From assembly GCF_019285775.1 (NCBI RefSeq), contig NZ_CP079105.1, positions 558,001 to 622,000 on the forward strand: a stretch of 64,000 nt of DNA, in the 5' to 3' direction. The stretch comes from Skermania piniformis. GTDB taxonomy: Bacteria; Actinomycetota; Actinomycetes; Mycobacteriales; Mycobacteriaceae. A program made the position numbers and the translations under genes. Positions 1 through 8,828 of the stretch are shown here, piece after piece (the stretch's first letter is position 1; each line of letters opens with the position of its first letter). The notes beneath the pieces are model-generated. The model made no database searches. It was given only the letters and a program-made list of their open reading frames with translations, and was not told the DNA's origin.

Positions 1-81
1 ATGATGGATCACCTGGAGGTCACCTCGCGACCCGGCCGGGGGACCTGTGTGGAGATGTGGAAGCTGGTGTCCGGTGCGTGA
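1..81 (+). CDS. RsbT-like serine kinase/anti-sigma ATPase, C-terminal fragment
   Basis: Only the last 26 codons lie in the window, read in frame from base 1 to a TGA at 79-81. They contain DHLEVTSRPGRGT, which resembles the C-terminal strand of RsbT/anti-sigma GHKL kinases (a hydrophobic strand, then PGRGT and a final basic strand). The stop overlaps the GTG start of the next gene by 8 bases, and that gene is RsbX-like. RsbT and RsbX are adjacent members of stressosome-type partner-switching operons, which supports the call. Start and ATP-binding boxes lie left of the window. The fragment is short, so the family call rests on this motif and on context. Confidence 0.6.
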   Translation: MMDHLEVTSRPGRGTCVEMWKLVSGA

Positions 82-703
82 GCAGGGCAGATCGGGCGCG
101 GTGGACTGGGCGGTGGCCGGCCGGCCGATGCCCGGACAGTCGGTGTCCGGCGACGACTGGGCGGTGCTCGACGCCGGCGGCGACGTCGTGCTGCTCGGCG
201 TGATCGACGGGCTCGGCCACGGGGCCGACGCCGCCGCCGCGGCGCACCGGGCGCACCAGGTGCTCAGCTGCAACCCGACCGAACCGCTGGACGAGCTGAT
301 CACGCTGTGTCATCGAGCGCTGCTCGGCACCCGCGGTGCAGCGATCACCCTGGTCCGGCTCGATGTCGCCGCCGGTTCGCTCAGTTGGTTGGGCGTCGGC
401 AATGTCGCGGCGATCCTGATCGGGGTGTCGGCGACCGGTTCGGCGGCGCCGCGGGCGAGCGGGCTGTCCGTGGGCGGCATCGTCGGCTACCGGCTGCCGC
501 CCGGCCAGCAGCCGGCGACGGTCCCGCTGGAGGTCGGCGACCTGCTGGTGCTGGCGTCGGACGGCATTGCGGATCGCCACCTCACCGAGTCCGGCGTCGC
601 CGGTCCGGTGGATCGGATCGCCGGCGACCTGCTCGATCGGTACGCCAAAGCGTCCGACGACGCGGTCGTGTTGCTGGCCCGCTATCGGGGCGTCCGGCGG
701 TGA
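74..703 (+). CDS. RsbX-like PP2C/SpoIIE serine phosphatase
   Basis: A 209-residue cytoplasmic phosphatase-like protein. SGDDWA at about residues 25-30 and GVIDGLGHG at about 42-50 are the metal-binding aspartate motifs of SpoIIE/PP2C-type phosphatases; LVLASDGIADR near residue 170 is the third motif. A single short catalytic domain with no sensor is the RsbX architecture; RsbX dephosphorylates stressosome proteins to reset signalling. I chose the GTG at 74 because it overlaps the upstream RsbT-like stop and leads straight into the domain. An upstream ATG at 47 is in frame but adds a low-complexity extension. The stop overlaps the next start (GTGA at 700-703), indicating coupled translation. 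Confidence 0.75.
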   Translation: MREQGRSGAVDWAVAGRPMPGQSVSGDDWAVLDAGGDVVLLGVIDGLGHGADAAAAAHRAHQVLSCNPTEPLDELITLCHRALLGTRGAAITLVRLDVAAGSLSWLGVGNVAAILIGVSATGSAAPRASGLSVGGIVGYRLPPGQQPATVPLEVGDLLVLASDGIADRHLTESGVAGPVDRIAGDLLDRYAKASDDAVVLLARYRGVRR

Positions 704-3318
704 GCGCCGCCGCGCTCGCTCTGCGCGCCGACTATGCGGCGGCGCTGCGTCGGCATCTCGCTGCGCCGAGTGAGGCGACTCTCGGTGTCGGCTACGGGTT
801 GGGCCGGCGCGCCCTGGCCGACGGGGTGAGCATCCTCGACCTGGTCGAGGCGCATTTCCGGGCCACCGCGGGTGCCGGCCCGGACGAGGCCGGGGCCGCG
901 CTCGGCTTCCTGCTGCAGACGTTGACCGCGGCCGACGTGGCGACTCGCGGCTATCTCGACGGCACCCGCCGGTACCAGGCCGAGCGGGAACGGGCCGACG
1001 ATCTCGCCGATCGGGGCGCGTTCCGTCGGGCCCTGGTGCACACCTTGCAGGACGGCTTCTTCGTTGTGGACGCGGACGGAGCGGTCGTCGAGGTCAACGC
1101 GGCGTTCGGCGACATCACCGGTTACGGGCCGGACGGCGTGCCCTATCGATGGCCGCATCCGTGGGTGCCGGATCCGGCCGTGGCCCGCGCCGCGGTCCAC
1201 CTCGACGGTGGTCGGGCCACCCTGTTGATCCGGCACCGAGATGGGCGGTCGGTCTGGCTGGCGTTGAGCACCAGCTCGTTGCGGGCGGCCGGGCGCGAGC
1301 ACTGGCTGGTGGGCACGGCCCGGGATGTGACCGCCGAGCGCACCGCGGCCGACCGGGAACGGGTGGTGAATCGGTTGGCCGGCTCGTTGGCCGGTGCGGC
1401 GGGGGTGGCCGAGGTGCTCGAGGCGGCCCTGCAGCATTGCCCGGAGCCGCTCGACGCGGTCGACGCGGTCGCGGTGAGCTGGGGGAGCGCCGCCGATCCG
1501 GTCGTCTACCCGGTTGCCGGCTCGTTGCGGCGAACCTGGCCGGAGCTGCCGGAATCGGTTCGGAGTGCCCTGGAGCGCGCCCGCGGTGAGGTCGATTCGG
1601 AATCCGCGGGGCCGGCCGGCGACCCGGTGCCGGGGATCGGGCTGTCGGCGGGGCCGACGGCGGCGATCTGGCTGGAGTTCGCCGCGGCGCGGCGGATCGC
1701 GGCCGACGAGCGAACCCTGATCGGGTTGTTCGCCGGGCATCTGCGGGTGGCGATGCTGCGCGCGCGGGCGTACGACGCGGTCCGCACGGTATCGCTGACC
1801 CTGCAACAGTCGATGCTCGGTGCCACCGAGCCGCCGGTCGGGTTCGCGGTCCGGTACGAGCCGGCGGTCGCGCCGTTGGAGATCGGCGGTGACTGGTACG
1901 ACGTGGTGCAGTTGCCGGACGGTCGGATCGGCGTGATCGTCGGCGACTGCGTCGGCCGGGGTTTGGCCGCCGCAGCGGTGATGGGCCAGCTGCGGGCGTC
2001 GTCCCGGGCACTGATCCTGCGGGGTGCCGGGCCCGCCCAACTGCTCGGCGAACTCGACACGGTCGCCGAACATATCGTCGGCGCGAGCTGCACCACCGTC
2101 TGGGCGGGGATCGTCGATCCGGCACGGGGAACTCTGCACTACAGCAGCGCCGGCCACCCGCCGGCCGTGCTCGGCGCGGGTGGGCGGCCGGGTCGGACGC
2201 TGGACGGTGGCCGGTCGGTCCCGCTGGCCGCCGCAGATCTCGGGCCACGACCGCAGGCGGAGACGACACTGGCGCCGGGCGAGGTGTTGGTGGTGTACAC
2301 CGACGGGCTCGTCGAGCGACCCGGGACCCCGATCGACACCGGGATCGGCCGGGTGACGGCGGCGTTGACCGATCTGGCCGGCCGGTCGGCGGCGCAGATC
2401 GCCGACCTGGTGCTGACCGCGGCGGCACCGGCCGGTGGCTATGACGACGACGTGGCGTTGATGGTGTTCCGCCGACCGCCGGCTCCGCTGCGGTTGCTGG
2501 TTCCGGCGCTGGCCGCAGAACTCGGCGGCGTGCGGGCCGCGCTGGCCGATTGGTTGGCCGAGGCGGGCATACCGCCCGCGATCGGCACCGATGTGACCTT
2601 GGCGGTGAACGAGGCCTGCACGAACAGCGTCGAGCACGGCTACCGCGGAGTGGCTCCCGGTTCGACCGCGACGGTCGGGGTTCGCGCGCACCTCGAGTCG
2701 GGCCGACTCGAGGTGTGCGTAGCCGACAGCGGCCGCTGGCGACCACCGCCGGCCGACCCCGGCGTACGCGGTCAGGGCCTGATTTTGCTGGCGTCGTTGA
2801 GTGACGAGCATCAGATCGAGCGGTCGTATGCCGGCACCGAGGTCCGGTTGTCGTGGACCCTCGACGGGCCCGCGATGCGCGGGTTCGTACCCGCCGCCGC
2901 CCCGGGTCGGGCAGGAGTGCTGCGCGGCGCCGAGCTTCATGGCAGATTGAACACCATGACGGACTCGGTGGGCGACCGCAGACCGGTCGACGGATTGACC
3001 ACCACGACGAGCGAACGCGGGTCCACAACGGTGGTCGCTGCGGTCGGAAGTGTGGATCTGGCGACGGCGCCCGTGCTGCAATCTGCGGTGGACGCGGCGC
3101 TGGCTGCAGGTCCGACGCAGTTGATCATCGATCTGACCGCGGTCGATTTCCTGGCGTCGGCCGGAATGGCGATCCTGGTGGACGCGCATCGCCGGCTCGG
3201 TCGGCTGATCGTGGTGGCGGACGGCCCGGCAACCGGTCGACCGATCGTACTGACCGGCCTGGACCAGGTGTTCGTGCTCCATCCGACCCTGGCGGAGGCG
3301 CTGGCCGAGGCGGGCTGA
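700..3318 (+). CDS. Multidomain sigma-factor regulator: PAS, SpoIIE phosphatase, anti-sigma kinase and STAS (Rv1364c-like)
   Basis: An 872-residue partner-switching protein on one chain. An N-terminal helical RsbU/RsbR-like region (1-100) precedes a PAS domain (about 108-225) and a GAF-like linker (225-355). The SpoIIE phosphatase (373-594) shows IGGDWYD, VGDCVGRG, SAGHPP, YTDG and DDDVAL. An RsbW-like GHKL kinase (599-725) shows the N-box NEACTNSVEHGY and VADSG. A STAS anti-anti-sigma domain (755-873) has the phosphorylatable serine context FLASAGMA. This order is that of M. tuberculosis Rv1364c, which controls SigF-type signalling; the N-terminal extension makes this copy longer. The neighbouring RsbT- and RsbX-like genes suggest a stressosome-type input. 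The GTG start overlaps the upstream stop by 4 bases. Confidence 0.88.
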   Translation: MSAAALALRADYAAALRRHLAAPSEATLGVGYGLGRRALADGVSILDLVEAHFRATAGAGPDEAGAALGFLLQTLTAADVATRGYLDGTRRYQAERERADDLADRGAFRRALVHTLQDGFFVVDADGAVVEVNAAFGDITGYGPDGVPYRWPHPWVPDPAVARAAVHLDGGRATLLIRHRDGRSVWLALSTSSLRAAGREHWLVGTARDVTAERTAADRERVVNRLAGSLAGAAGVAEVLEAALQHCPEPLDAVDAVAVSWGSAADPVVYPVAGSLRRTWPELPESVRSALERARGEVDSESAGPAGDPVPGIGLSAGPTAAIWLEFAAARRIAADERTLIGLFAGHLRVAMLRARAYDAVRTVSLTLQQSMLGATEPPVGFAVRYEPAVAPLEIGGDWYDVVQLPDGRIGVIVGDCVGRGLAAAAVMGQLRASSRALILRGAGPAQLLGELDTVAEHIVGASCTTVWAGIVDPARGTLHYSSAGHPPAVLGAGGRPGRTLDGGRSVPLAAADLGPRPQAETTLAPGEVLVVYTDGLVERPGTPIDTGIGRVTAALTDLAGRSAAQIADLVLTAAAPAGGYDDDVALMVFRRPPAPLRLLVPALAAELGGVRAALADWLAEAGIPPAIGTDVTLAVNEACTNSVEHGYRGVAPGSTATVGVRAHLESGRLEVCVADSGRWRPPPADPGVRGQGLILLASLSDEHQIERSYAGTEVRLSWTLDGPAMRGFVPAAAPGRAGVLRGAELHGRLNTMTDSVGDRRPVDGLTTTTSERGSTTVVAAVGSVDLATAPVLQSAVDAALAAGPTQLIIDLTAVDFLASAGMAILVDAHRRLGRLIVVADGPATGRPIVLTGLDQVFVLHPTLAEALAEAG

Positions 3319-3319
3319 G

Positions 3320-4435
3320 ATGGGCGGCGCGCGGCGTTCCGGTTCCGGTGGTCCGATCGTCCTCGTCTTGCTGGTCGGGGTCGCCGGTGGCTACGGCTAC
3401 GGCGTCCACACCGGTCGCTGGGAACTGCCGCGCCTGCCCGACTCGTACTCGACCGAGGTGGTGCCTTACGTGGCGCCGCCGCCCCCGCCGCCGCTCGACC
3501 CGACGGCGGTGTCGGCCGGCGTCGATCCGACGCTGGTGGACGTCACGGTGCAGCTGGGCCCGTTCGGTCCGGAAGGTTCGGGCACCGGCATCGTGCTCAG
3601 CCCGGACGGCCTGGTGCTGACCAGCCACCATGTGATCAAGGGCGCCGAGGAGATCTCGGTGACCAGCGTCGGCAACGGTCTGATCTATCCGGCCACCACG
3701 ATCGGCTACGACCGTGAGCGCGACATCGCGGTGCTGCAGCTGGCCGGCGCACAAGATCTGCCGCCGGCGCGGATCGGCGATTCGGGCACGGTCCGCCGCG
3801 GTGATCAGGTGATGGCGATCGGTAACGCCAACGGCACCGGCGGTGCCCCGACCGGCGTGGTGGGCGCGGTCACCGGGCTGAACGAACGGATCTTCGCCCG
3901 CAACGAGGCGGATGCCTCGAGCAAGGCGTTGACCGGTTTGATCGCGGCCGACGCCGACGTCGTACCCGGGCATTCGGGTGGGGCGCTGGTCGATTCCGGT
4001 GGGGCGGTCGTCGGCGTGTTGGCAGCGGCCACCGGCGCCGACGCGCGCGCCGAGACCGGCGAACGTGCGGGTTATGCGGTGCCGATCAACGACGCGATGC
4101 GGGTGGTCGAGCAGGTACGTACCGGGGTGGGTACCGCCGACGTGCACGTGGGGCCGACCGCGTCGCTGGGTGTGCTGGTCACCGATGCCGATTCGCCCGG
4201 GCCGACCGGGGCCAGGGTGCAGCTGACGATCTACGGGTCGCCGGCCTACGCCGCGGGGTTGCCGGAGGGCGCGACGATCACCAAGCTCGACGGGCGGGCG
4301 ATCACCTCCGCCGACGATCTACGCGCGGCGATCGACGCGGCCCGGCCGGGCGAGGTCGTGCAACTCGACTGGACCGATGGCTCCGGTACGGCCCAGACCA
4401 CCACGATCACTCTGGCCGATTCGCCACCCAACTGA
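3320..4435 (+). CDS. HtrA-like trypsin-fold serine protease with PDZ domain
   Basis: A 371-residue membrane-anchored S1C protease. One transmembrane segment (about residues 11-29) is followed by a Pro-rich linker (50-60). The trypsin-like domain has the catalytic His in TSHHVIKG (about 103), Asp in ERDIAVLQL (about 134) and Ser in GHSGG (about 219). A C-terminal PDZ domain (about 275-360) has the carboxylate-binding region YAAGLPEGATI. The serine motif reads GHSGG rather than the usual GNSGG, a conservative change. The catalytic domain should face the cell wall, as in mycobacterial PepD/HtrA proteins of envelope quality control. It starts 1 base after the previous stop and so probably shares the stress-signalling transcript. 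Confidence 0.88.
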   Translation: MGGARRSGSGGPIVLVLLVGVAGGYGYGVHTGRWELPRLPDSYSTEVVPYVAPPPPPPLDPTAVSAGVDPTLVDVTVQLGPFGPEGSGTGIVLSPDGLVLTSHHVIKGAEEISVTSVGNGLIYPATTIGYDRERDIAVLQLAGAQDLPPARIGDSGTVRRGDQVMAIGNANGTGGAPTGVVGAVTGLNERIFARNEADASSKALTGLIAADADVVPGHSGGALVDSGGAVVGVLAAATGADARAETGERAGYAVPINDAMRVVEQVRTGVGTADVHVGPTASLGVLVTDADSPGPTGARVQLTIYGSPAYAAGLPEGATITKLDGRAITSADDLRAAIDAARPGEVVQLDWTDGSGTAQTTTITLADSPPN

Positions 4436-4439
4436 CCGA

Positions 4440-5303
4440 TCAGCTGGTCGGGTCGGTCAGCGCGGCGACCCGCTGCTGCTCCACCTCTACATCGAAATCT
4501 GCTGGTGGCCAACGCAAGTCGAGCGACTGCAACGCCGCGATCAGCAGTTCCGTGACGGCGAGGCGGGTGTACCACTTGCGGTCGCTCGGCACCACGTACC
4601 ACGGGGCAAGGTCGGTGTCGGTGCGCTCCAGCACCGCCTGGTAGGCGGCCTGATACTCGGGCCAGAGCGCGCGCTCATCCAGGTCGCGCGGGTTGTACTT
4701 CCAGTACTTGTCCGGCTGGGTGAGGCGCTCGGCCAGCCGGACCTTCTGCTCGGCCGGGGAGATCACCATCGCCACCTTCACCAGGGTGGTGCCGCCCTCG
4801 ACCAGTTCTCGCTCGAATGCGTTGATCTCGTCGTAGCGCGGCTCCCACACCGACGGCGGCACCAGGTTGTGCACCCGAACCACCAACACGTCCTCGTAGT
4901 GTGAGCGGTCGAACACCCCGAGTTGGCCGGGCCGGGGGAGGGCCTTACGAATTCGCCACAGATAGTGGTGACTGCGTTCTTCCTCGGTCGGCACGCCGAA
5001 CGACGTGTGCGATACGCCTTGTGGGTCCACCGCGCCGACCACGTGTTTCACGACGCCGCCCTTGCCGGCGGTGTCCATCCCCTGCAGCACCAACAGCACC
5101 GACCGGCGATCGCCGGAGCGGCCGTTGGCGTAAAGCATCTCCTGCAGATCGGCCAGCACGGTAGCCCGCTGGGCAGTGAGCAGTTGGCCGGTCTTCTTGT
5201 CGCCGATGAAGCCGGGCGTCGAACGTGGGTCCAATTCGGCTACCCGAGGCTGCGCGGTGGCCCGGAGGGCGTCCGGGGCGGGCGTGGTCCAACCGGTCGA
5301 CAT
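4440..5303 (-). CDS. ppk2: Polyphosphate kinase 2 (PPK2)
   Basis: A 287-residue cytoplasmic enzyme of the PPK2 family, which transfers phosphate between inorganic polyphosphate and nucleotides. Walker A is GMDTAGKGG (75-83) and Walker B is FDRSHYEDVL (131-140). The lid-region sequence KYNPRDLDERALWPEY and the length match class I PPK2 proteins such as Rv3232c. Substrate direction (NDP or NMP) cannot be read from the sequence. The gene ends 4 bases from the convergent protease stop, leaving no room for a conventional terminator. It sits 10 bases downstream of the methyltransferase gene on the same strand. Confidence 0.9.
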   Translation of the reverse strand: MSTGWTTPAPDALRATAQPRVAELDPRSTPGFIGDKKTGQLLTAQRATVLADLQEMLYANGRSGDRRSVLLVLQGMDTAGKGGVVKHVVGAVDPQGVSHTSFGVPTEEERSHHYLWRIRKALPRPGQLGVFDRSHYEDVLVVRVHNLVPPSVWEPRYDEINAFERELVEGGTTLVKVAMVISPAEQKVRLAERLTQPDKYWKYNPRDLDERALWPEYQAAYQAVLERTDTDLAPWYVVPSDRKWYTRLAVTELLIAALQSLDLRWPPADFDVEVEQQRVAALTDPTS

Positions 5304-5313
5304 GACAGCGACT

Positions 5314-6090
5314 CTACTGGGGGGCGCGCCGTTCGGCGGCGGGTTGTTCGCCGGGTGCGTCGGCGGCGACGAACTGGAACAGCCCGTGGATCTGTTGCCG
5401 GATGTCGGTGAGCTCGGCGGCGGCGAACCGGCTCGGGAACCGCGCTCGATCGAAGCCGCGCACCCCGATTCGATCGCCCAGCTGCCCGATCAGCCGACGG
5501 ACCGGGTCGGTCGGATTCGCGTAGGTGGTCAGGATCGCGATCCGACCGCCGGGCGCCAGAACCCGAATCATCTCGTCCACCACCCGATCCGGTTCCGGCA
5601 CCAGATAGAGCGCGCCCAGGCAGCACACCACGTCGAAGGTGGCGTCGTCGAACGGCAGCGTGCCCGCGTCGCCGCGGACATAGCAGGTCTGCGGTCCGGC
5701 ATTGTCGTGGACCGCGCGGTGCAGCATCGGTGCGGAGATGTCCAAGCCGACGGCGAGCCCGTCCGGACCGAGCCGTTCGGCCAGCCGGCTGGTGAACAGG
5801 CCCGGACCGCACGCGACATCGAGGACGCGATCCGCGCCCGCCGGCCGCAGCCGGCGCAGCGTGCGTCGCCACTCGGTCTCGGTACGTACCCCGCTGGCGC
5901 CGAAGAACGCGGCCGGGCGCCAGATCCGCTCGTAGACCGTGGCGACCAGCGGTGCGTTCATCGCACGCTGGGCCGGCGTCGGGGTGGGTGCGGCGATCTC
6001 CCGGCCCAGCACATCCAGATAGCCGTTGCGGTCGACCGCCGGCCGGTTCAGCAGTGCGCGGGTGGTCGCGCGGGCCGTGGGTTCGGCCAT
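5314..6090 (-). CDS. Class I SAM-dependent methyltransferase
   Basis: A 258-residue cytoplasmic methyltransferase. Motif I VLDVACGPGLF (89-99) binds S-adenosylmethionine, the acidic residue in GLDIS is motif II, and LAPGGRIAILTTY is the post-motif region of UbiE/COQ5-type enzymes. The substrate cannot be inferred. The ATG at 6088-6090 is used because it lies 2 bases beyond the stop of the reductase gene. A longer in-frame reading upstream is Arg-rich antisense of that gene. Tight spacing suggests co-transcription with the Rv2449c-like reductase, so lipid modification is plausible but unproven. Confidence 0.85.
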   Translation of the reverse strand: MAEPTARATTRALLNRPAVDRNGYLDVLGREIAAPTPTPAQRAMNAPLVATVYERIWRPAAFFGASGVRTETEWRRTLRRLRPAGADRVLDVACGPGLFTSRLAERLGPDGLAVGLDISAPMLHRAVHDNAGPQTCYVRGDAGTLPFDDATFDVVCCLGALYLVPEPDRVVDEMIRVLAPGGRIAILTTYANPTDPVRRLIGQLGDRIGVRGFDRARFPSRFAAAELTDIRQQIHGLFQFVAADAPGEQPAAERRAPQ

Positions 6091-6092
6091 TT

Positions 6093-7346
6093 TCAGCGGC
6101 GTCGTTCGACGGTGATCGTCGCGCCGGCCGCGCGCAGCCGTTCGGTGAGCACGTCGCCCATGGCGGTGACCGGGGTGAGGATTCCGGTGAACGGTGGCAG
6201 CGTCGCCTCGTCGAAGGCGAGCGCGAGCCCGCTCTCGCCGAGCAACACTGCGGTCGCTGCGTAGCCGGGGTCGCCCTGCATGGCGAACACGGCCTCGTAG
6301 ACGGCGCCGGAGGTGGTGTGGGCGAAGGTCTGCATCCGGAACCACCCGTTGAGCCGGGTCTGCTCGTCGGGTCCGGTGCCGGGTTTGGGCAGTACCCGGT
6401 CGAGAATCTGCCGACCGACCCGGTTCGACGAGAGCAGGCGGCCGACGGCGAACCCGCCGACCATGCCGGCGGAGACACCGGCGGCGATCACCGGGGCCAG
6501 CGTCGAGTCCCCCGCGCTCATCACCTCCCGGTAGCGGAAGTTCTTGCCGTACGCCCAGCCGAGCAGCGCGTTGCTGCGGCGTACCACCTTCGAGTTGTGT
6601 TGGGCCATCACGAAAGTGGTCAGCCAGCCGGTCAGGCTGGGGTCCACCTCGGCGGCCCGCTCCAAGGTGAGGTCGTTCTGCCGGCCGAGGTCGGGTTCGA
6701 GTGCCCGGTCCGGGCTGAGCGAGTACGGGTCGGCCAGTATCCGGTCGATCGACCGATCGTCGGCGGCCGCTTCCATCATCGCGCGGCCGGAGTCGATGGT
6801 GCCGCCGCTGAACCCGCCTTTGAACGCGGCGACCAGGGTGGTGTCGGTCAGTTCGCCGGTGCCGTCCTGTTCGGTGGCCCGGTAGCAGCCGTAGGCGTTG
6901 AGATCGGACGGCACCGAGTCGAAGCCGCAGGACGGGACGATTCGGGCGCCGGTGGCCACCGCGGTCTCGTGCAGCTCATCGATGCTGTACTTCACGAACG
7001 GGGATTCGCCGGTGAGATCGGCGTAGTGGGTTCCGGCGTCCGCGCAGGCCCGGATCAAGCCTTTGCCGTATCGCAGGTAGGGGCCCACCGTCGTCACGAC
7101 GACCTTGGTGCGGCGAGCCAGAGTGGCGAGTTCGGTGTCGTCGCCGGCGTCGGCGACCAGCAGCGACCAGCCCACGGCCGCCGGCCCGAGGGCGTCGCGA
7201 ACGGCGGTGAGCTTGTCGAGCGAGCGGCCGGCCAGCGCGATCCGGGCTGCCGCCGGCGCCGCCTCGAGCAGGTACTGCGCCGTCAGTTTTCCGACGAATC
7301 CGGTGGCACCGAAGAGCACCAGGTCGAAGTCGCGTGCATCGGTCAC
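6093..7346 (-). CDS. Saccharopine-dehydrogenase-fold reductase (trans-acting enoyl reductase family)
   Basis: A 417-residue NAD(P)-dependent oxidoreductase. The N-terminal Rossmann fold carries GATGFVG (13-19) and ALAGRS. The middle holds VVTTVGPYLRYG and ADLTGE. A hydrophobic stretch near residues 285-310 (VIAAGVSAGMVGGFAVGRLL) suggests membrane association. Length and motifs match the Rv2449c/Rv2953 family of Mycobacterium, where Rv2953 reduces phthiocerol/phenolglycolipid intermediates in trans. The closest member by recall is Rv2449c, whose function is not settled. It heads a minus-strand pair with the methyltransferase, 2 bases apart. Confidence 0.87.
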   Translation of the reverse strand: MTDARDFDLVLFGATGFVGKLTAQYLLEAAPAAARIALAGRSLDKLTAVRDALGPAAVGWSLLVADAGDDTELATLARRTKVVVTTVGPYLRYGKGLIRACADAGTHYADLTGESPFVKYSIDELHETAVATGARIVPSCGFDSVPSDLNAYGCYRATEQDGTGELTDTTLVAAFKGGFSGGTIDSGRAMMEAAADDRSIDRILADPYSLSPDRALEPDLGRQNDLTLERAAEVDPSLTGWLTTFVMAQHNSKVVRRSNALLGWAYGKNFRYREVMSAGDSTLAPVIAAGVSAGMVGGFAVGRLLSSNRVGRQILDRVLPKPGTGPDEQTRLNGWFRMQTFAHTTSGAVYEAVFAMQGDPGYAATAVLLGESGLALAFDEATLPPFTGILTPVTAMGDVLTERLRAAGATITVERRR

Positions 7347-7413
7347 TCGGGGTTACTTCCTTTACGGCTTGTGCATCAGGCGGGCCCGGTGCGTCGGGTG
7401 GAACGGGCGGTGG

Positions 7414-8790
7414 TCAGCCGGCGCGGCTTGCCCACCAGTCTCGGTCCTGCCGACCGAGTTCGGTGGCCGGTTCGTCGTCATACAGCCATTCTCGTGCGAT
7501 CCGAAACCAGTTTGCCGTTGCGCCCAACTCGCCCAGCACACCGAAGGTGAGGAAGTCGGCTCGCCGGGAGAAGAGGTGCTCGGCCGGCAGCACGTGGAGC
7601 CGGGCGCCGGCGGTCGGGGACGGCCGGGGGTCGATCGCGAGCAGGAAAGCGCCGCTGGCGAGCTCGGGGGTGATGGTCAGCTCCTGGTCGACCAGGCACC
7701 ATTCCGAGGCCGACAACACATACTCCAGTGCCTGCTCGGCGGTGACGACGGCGCCGTCGATGATGCCGACCTCGGCGAGCAATGCGTGCAGGTCCTCGAT
7801 CCGGTCTTCCGCCGCGGTGCGCAGACACTCGGCCTCGAACCGGACGTGCGCGGGTCGCATCCGGGTGAACAACCCGAAATCGAGAAAGCAGACCCGCCCG
7901 TCCCGCATGTAGAGCAGGTTGCCCGGGTGCGGGTCGCCGCAGAACTCGTCGAATCGATACAACGACCCGACGTAGAAGCGGTAGACGATCTCGCCGACCC
8001 GGTCCCGCTGGTCCGCCGGCAGCTCGCGGACCTGCTCGAAGCCCAGTCCGTCGACGAACTCCGTCGTCAGCACGCGGGTGCCGGACCGGTCGGCGATCAC
8101 CGGCGGGATGTAGACGAACGGGTGGCCGTCGAACTGTTCCGCCAGCGCTCGCTGGGTGCGCGCCTCGGCCCGATAGTCCAGCTCGGCTTCGAAGCTGAGC
8201 CGGAGCTCCTCGATCACCGCCGGGGTGACCCAGGGCAACACGGTCTGGATCAGTTTGCCGAACAAGGCCAGGTTCTTCAGGTCCGCCCGAACCGCCAGGT
8301 CCACGCCGGGATACTGGACTTTCACCGCCACGACCCGGCCGCCGCGCAGCGTCGCTCGGTACACCTGGCCGATCGAGGCCGCGGCGACCGGAGTCTCGTC
8401 GAAGGTGGCGAACAGCTGATCGAGCGGAGCGCCCAGATCTTTCTCGATGACCCGGCGCATCCGGTCGAATGGCACCCGCGGGGCGTCGTCCCGCAGCACG
8501 GCGAGGCGGCGCTGGAACGATTCGCGATGTTCGGGTGGAACCAGGTCCAGGTCGAGCAGCGAGAGCATCTGCCCGAGTTTCATCGCGATGCCCTTCATGC
8601 TGCCGAGGACGGCGACGATCTGCTCGGCCGCTCGCATCGTCGACTCGGCGCTCATCCGGGCCCGCACCTCGTTCGAGCGGCCGACCATGCCGATCCGGGC
8701 CCGTTGCGCCCGCAGCACCTGTCCGGCGGCCGCGACCCCGAGCATCGACCCGCGAGCTATCCGCGTGGTGGGCAGGTTCGGACCGTCCAT
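7414..8790 (-). CDS. ABC1/AarF/UbiB-family atypical protein kinase
   Basis: A 458-residue kinase-like protein. The family signature KGIAMKLGQMLS (KxGQ) is near residues 66-77. It is followed by the ASIGQVYRA loop, the invariant lysine in VAVKVQYPG, GDPHPGN in the catalytic loop and FLDFG (DFG-like). These residues are intact, so ATPase/kinase activity is expected. Family members support isoprenoid-quinone or lipid homeostasis; here the target is unknown. The gene lies between a TetR regulator and the Rv2449c-like gene, all on the minus strand. The 38-base gap to the TetR gene is compatible with an operon. Confidence 0.87.
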   Translation of the reverse strand: MDGPNLPTTRIARGSMLGVAAAGQVLRAQRARIGMVGRSNEVRARMSAESTMRAAEQIVAVLGSMKGIAMKLGQMLSLLDLDLVPPEHRESFQRRLAVLRDDAPRVPFDRMRRVIEKDLGAPLDQLFATFDETPVAAASIGQVYRATLRGGRVVAVKVQYPGVDLAVRADLKNLALFGKLIQTVLPWVTPAVIEELRLSFEAELDYRAEARTQRALAEQFDGHPFVYIPPVIADRSGTRVLTTEFVDGLGFEQVRELPADQRDRVGEIVYRFYVGSLYRFDEFCGDPHPGNLLYMRDGRVCFLDFGLFTRMRPAHVRFEAECLRTAAEDRIEDLHALLAEVGIIDGAVVTAEQALEYVLSASEWCLVDQELTITPELASGAFLLAIDPRPSPTAGARLHVLPAEHLFSRRADFLTFGVLGELGATANWFRIAREWLYDDEPATELGRQDRDWWASRAG

Positions 8791-8828
8791 GATGCGCCGC
8801 CGTTCTCGATTCTTGCTTGGGTCGTCGG

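Noticed and set aside
682-3282. Very long minus-strand open frame opposite the Rv1364c-like gene
   Set aside because: GC-rich genomes give antisense open frames; its His/Arg/Gln-rich composition has no domain, and the plus-strand gene has clear motifs.
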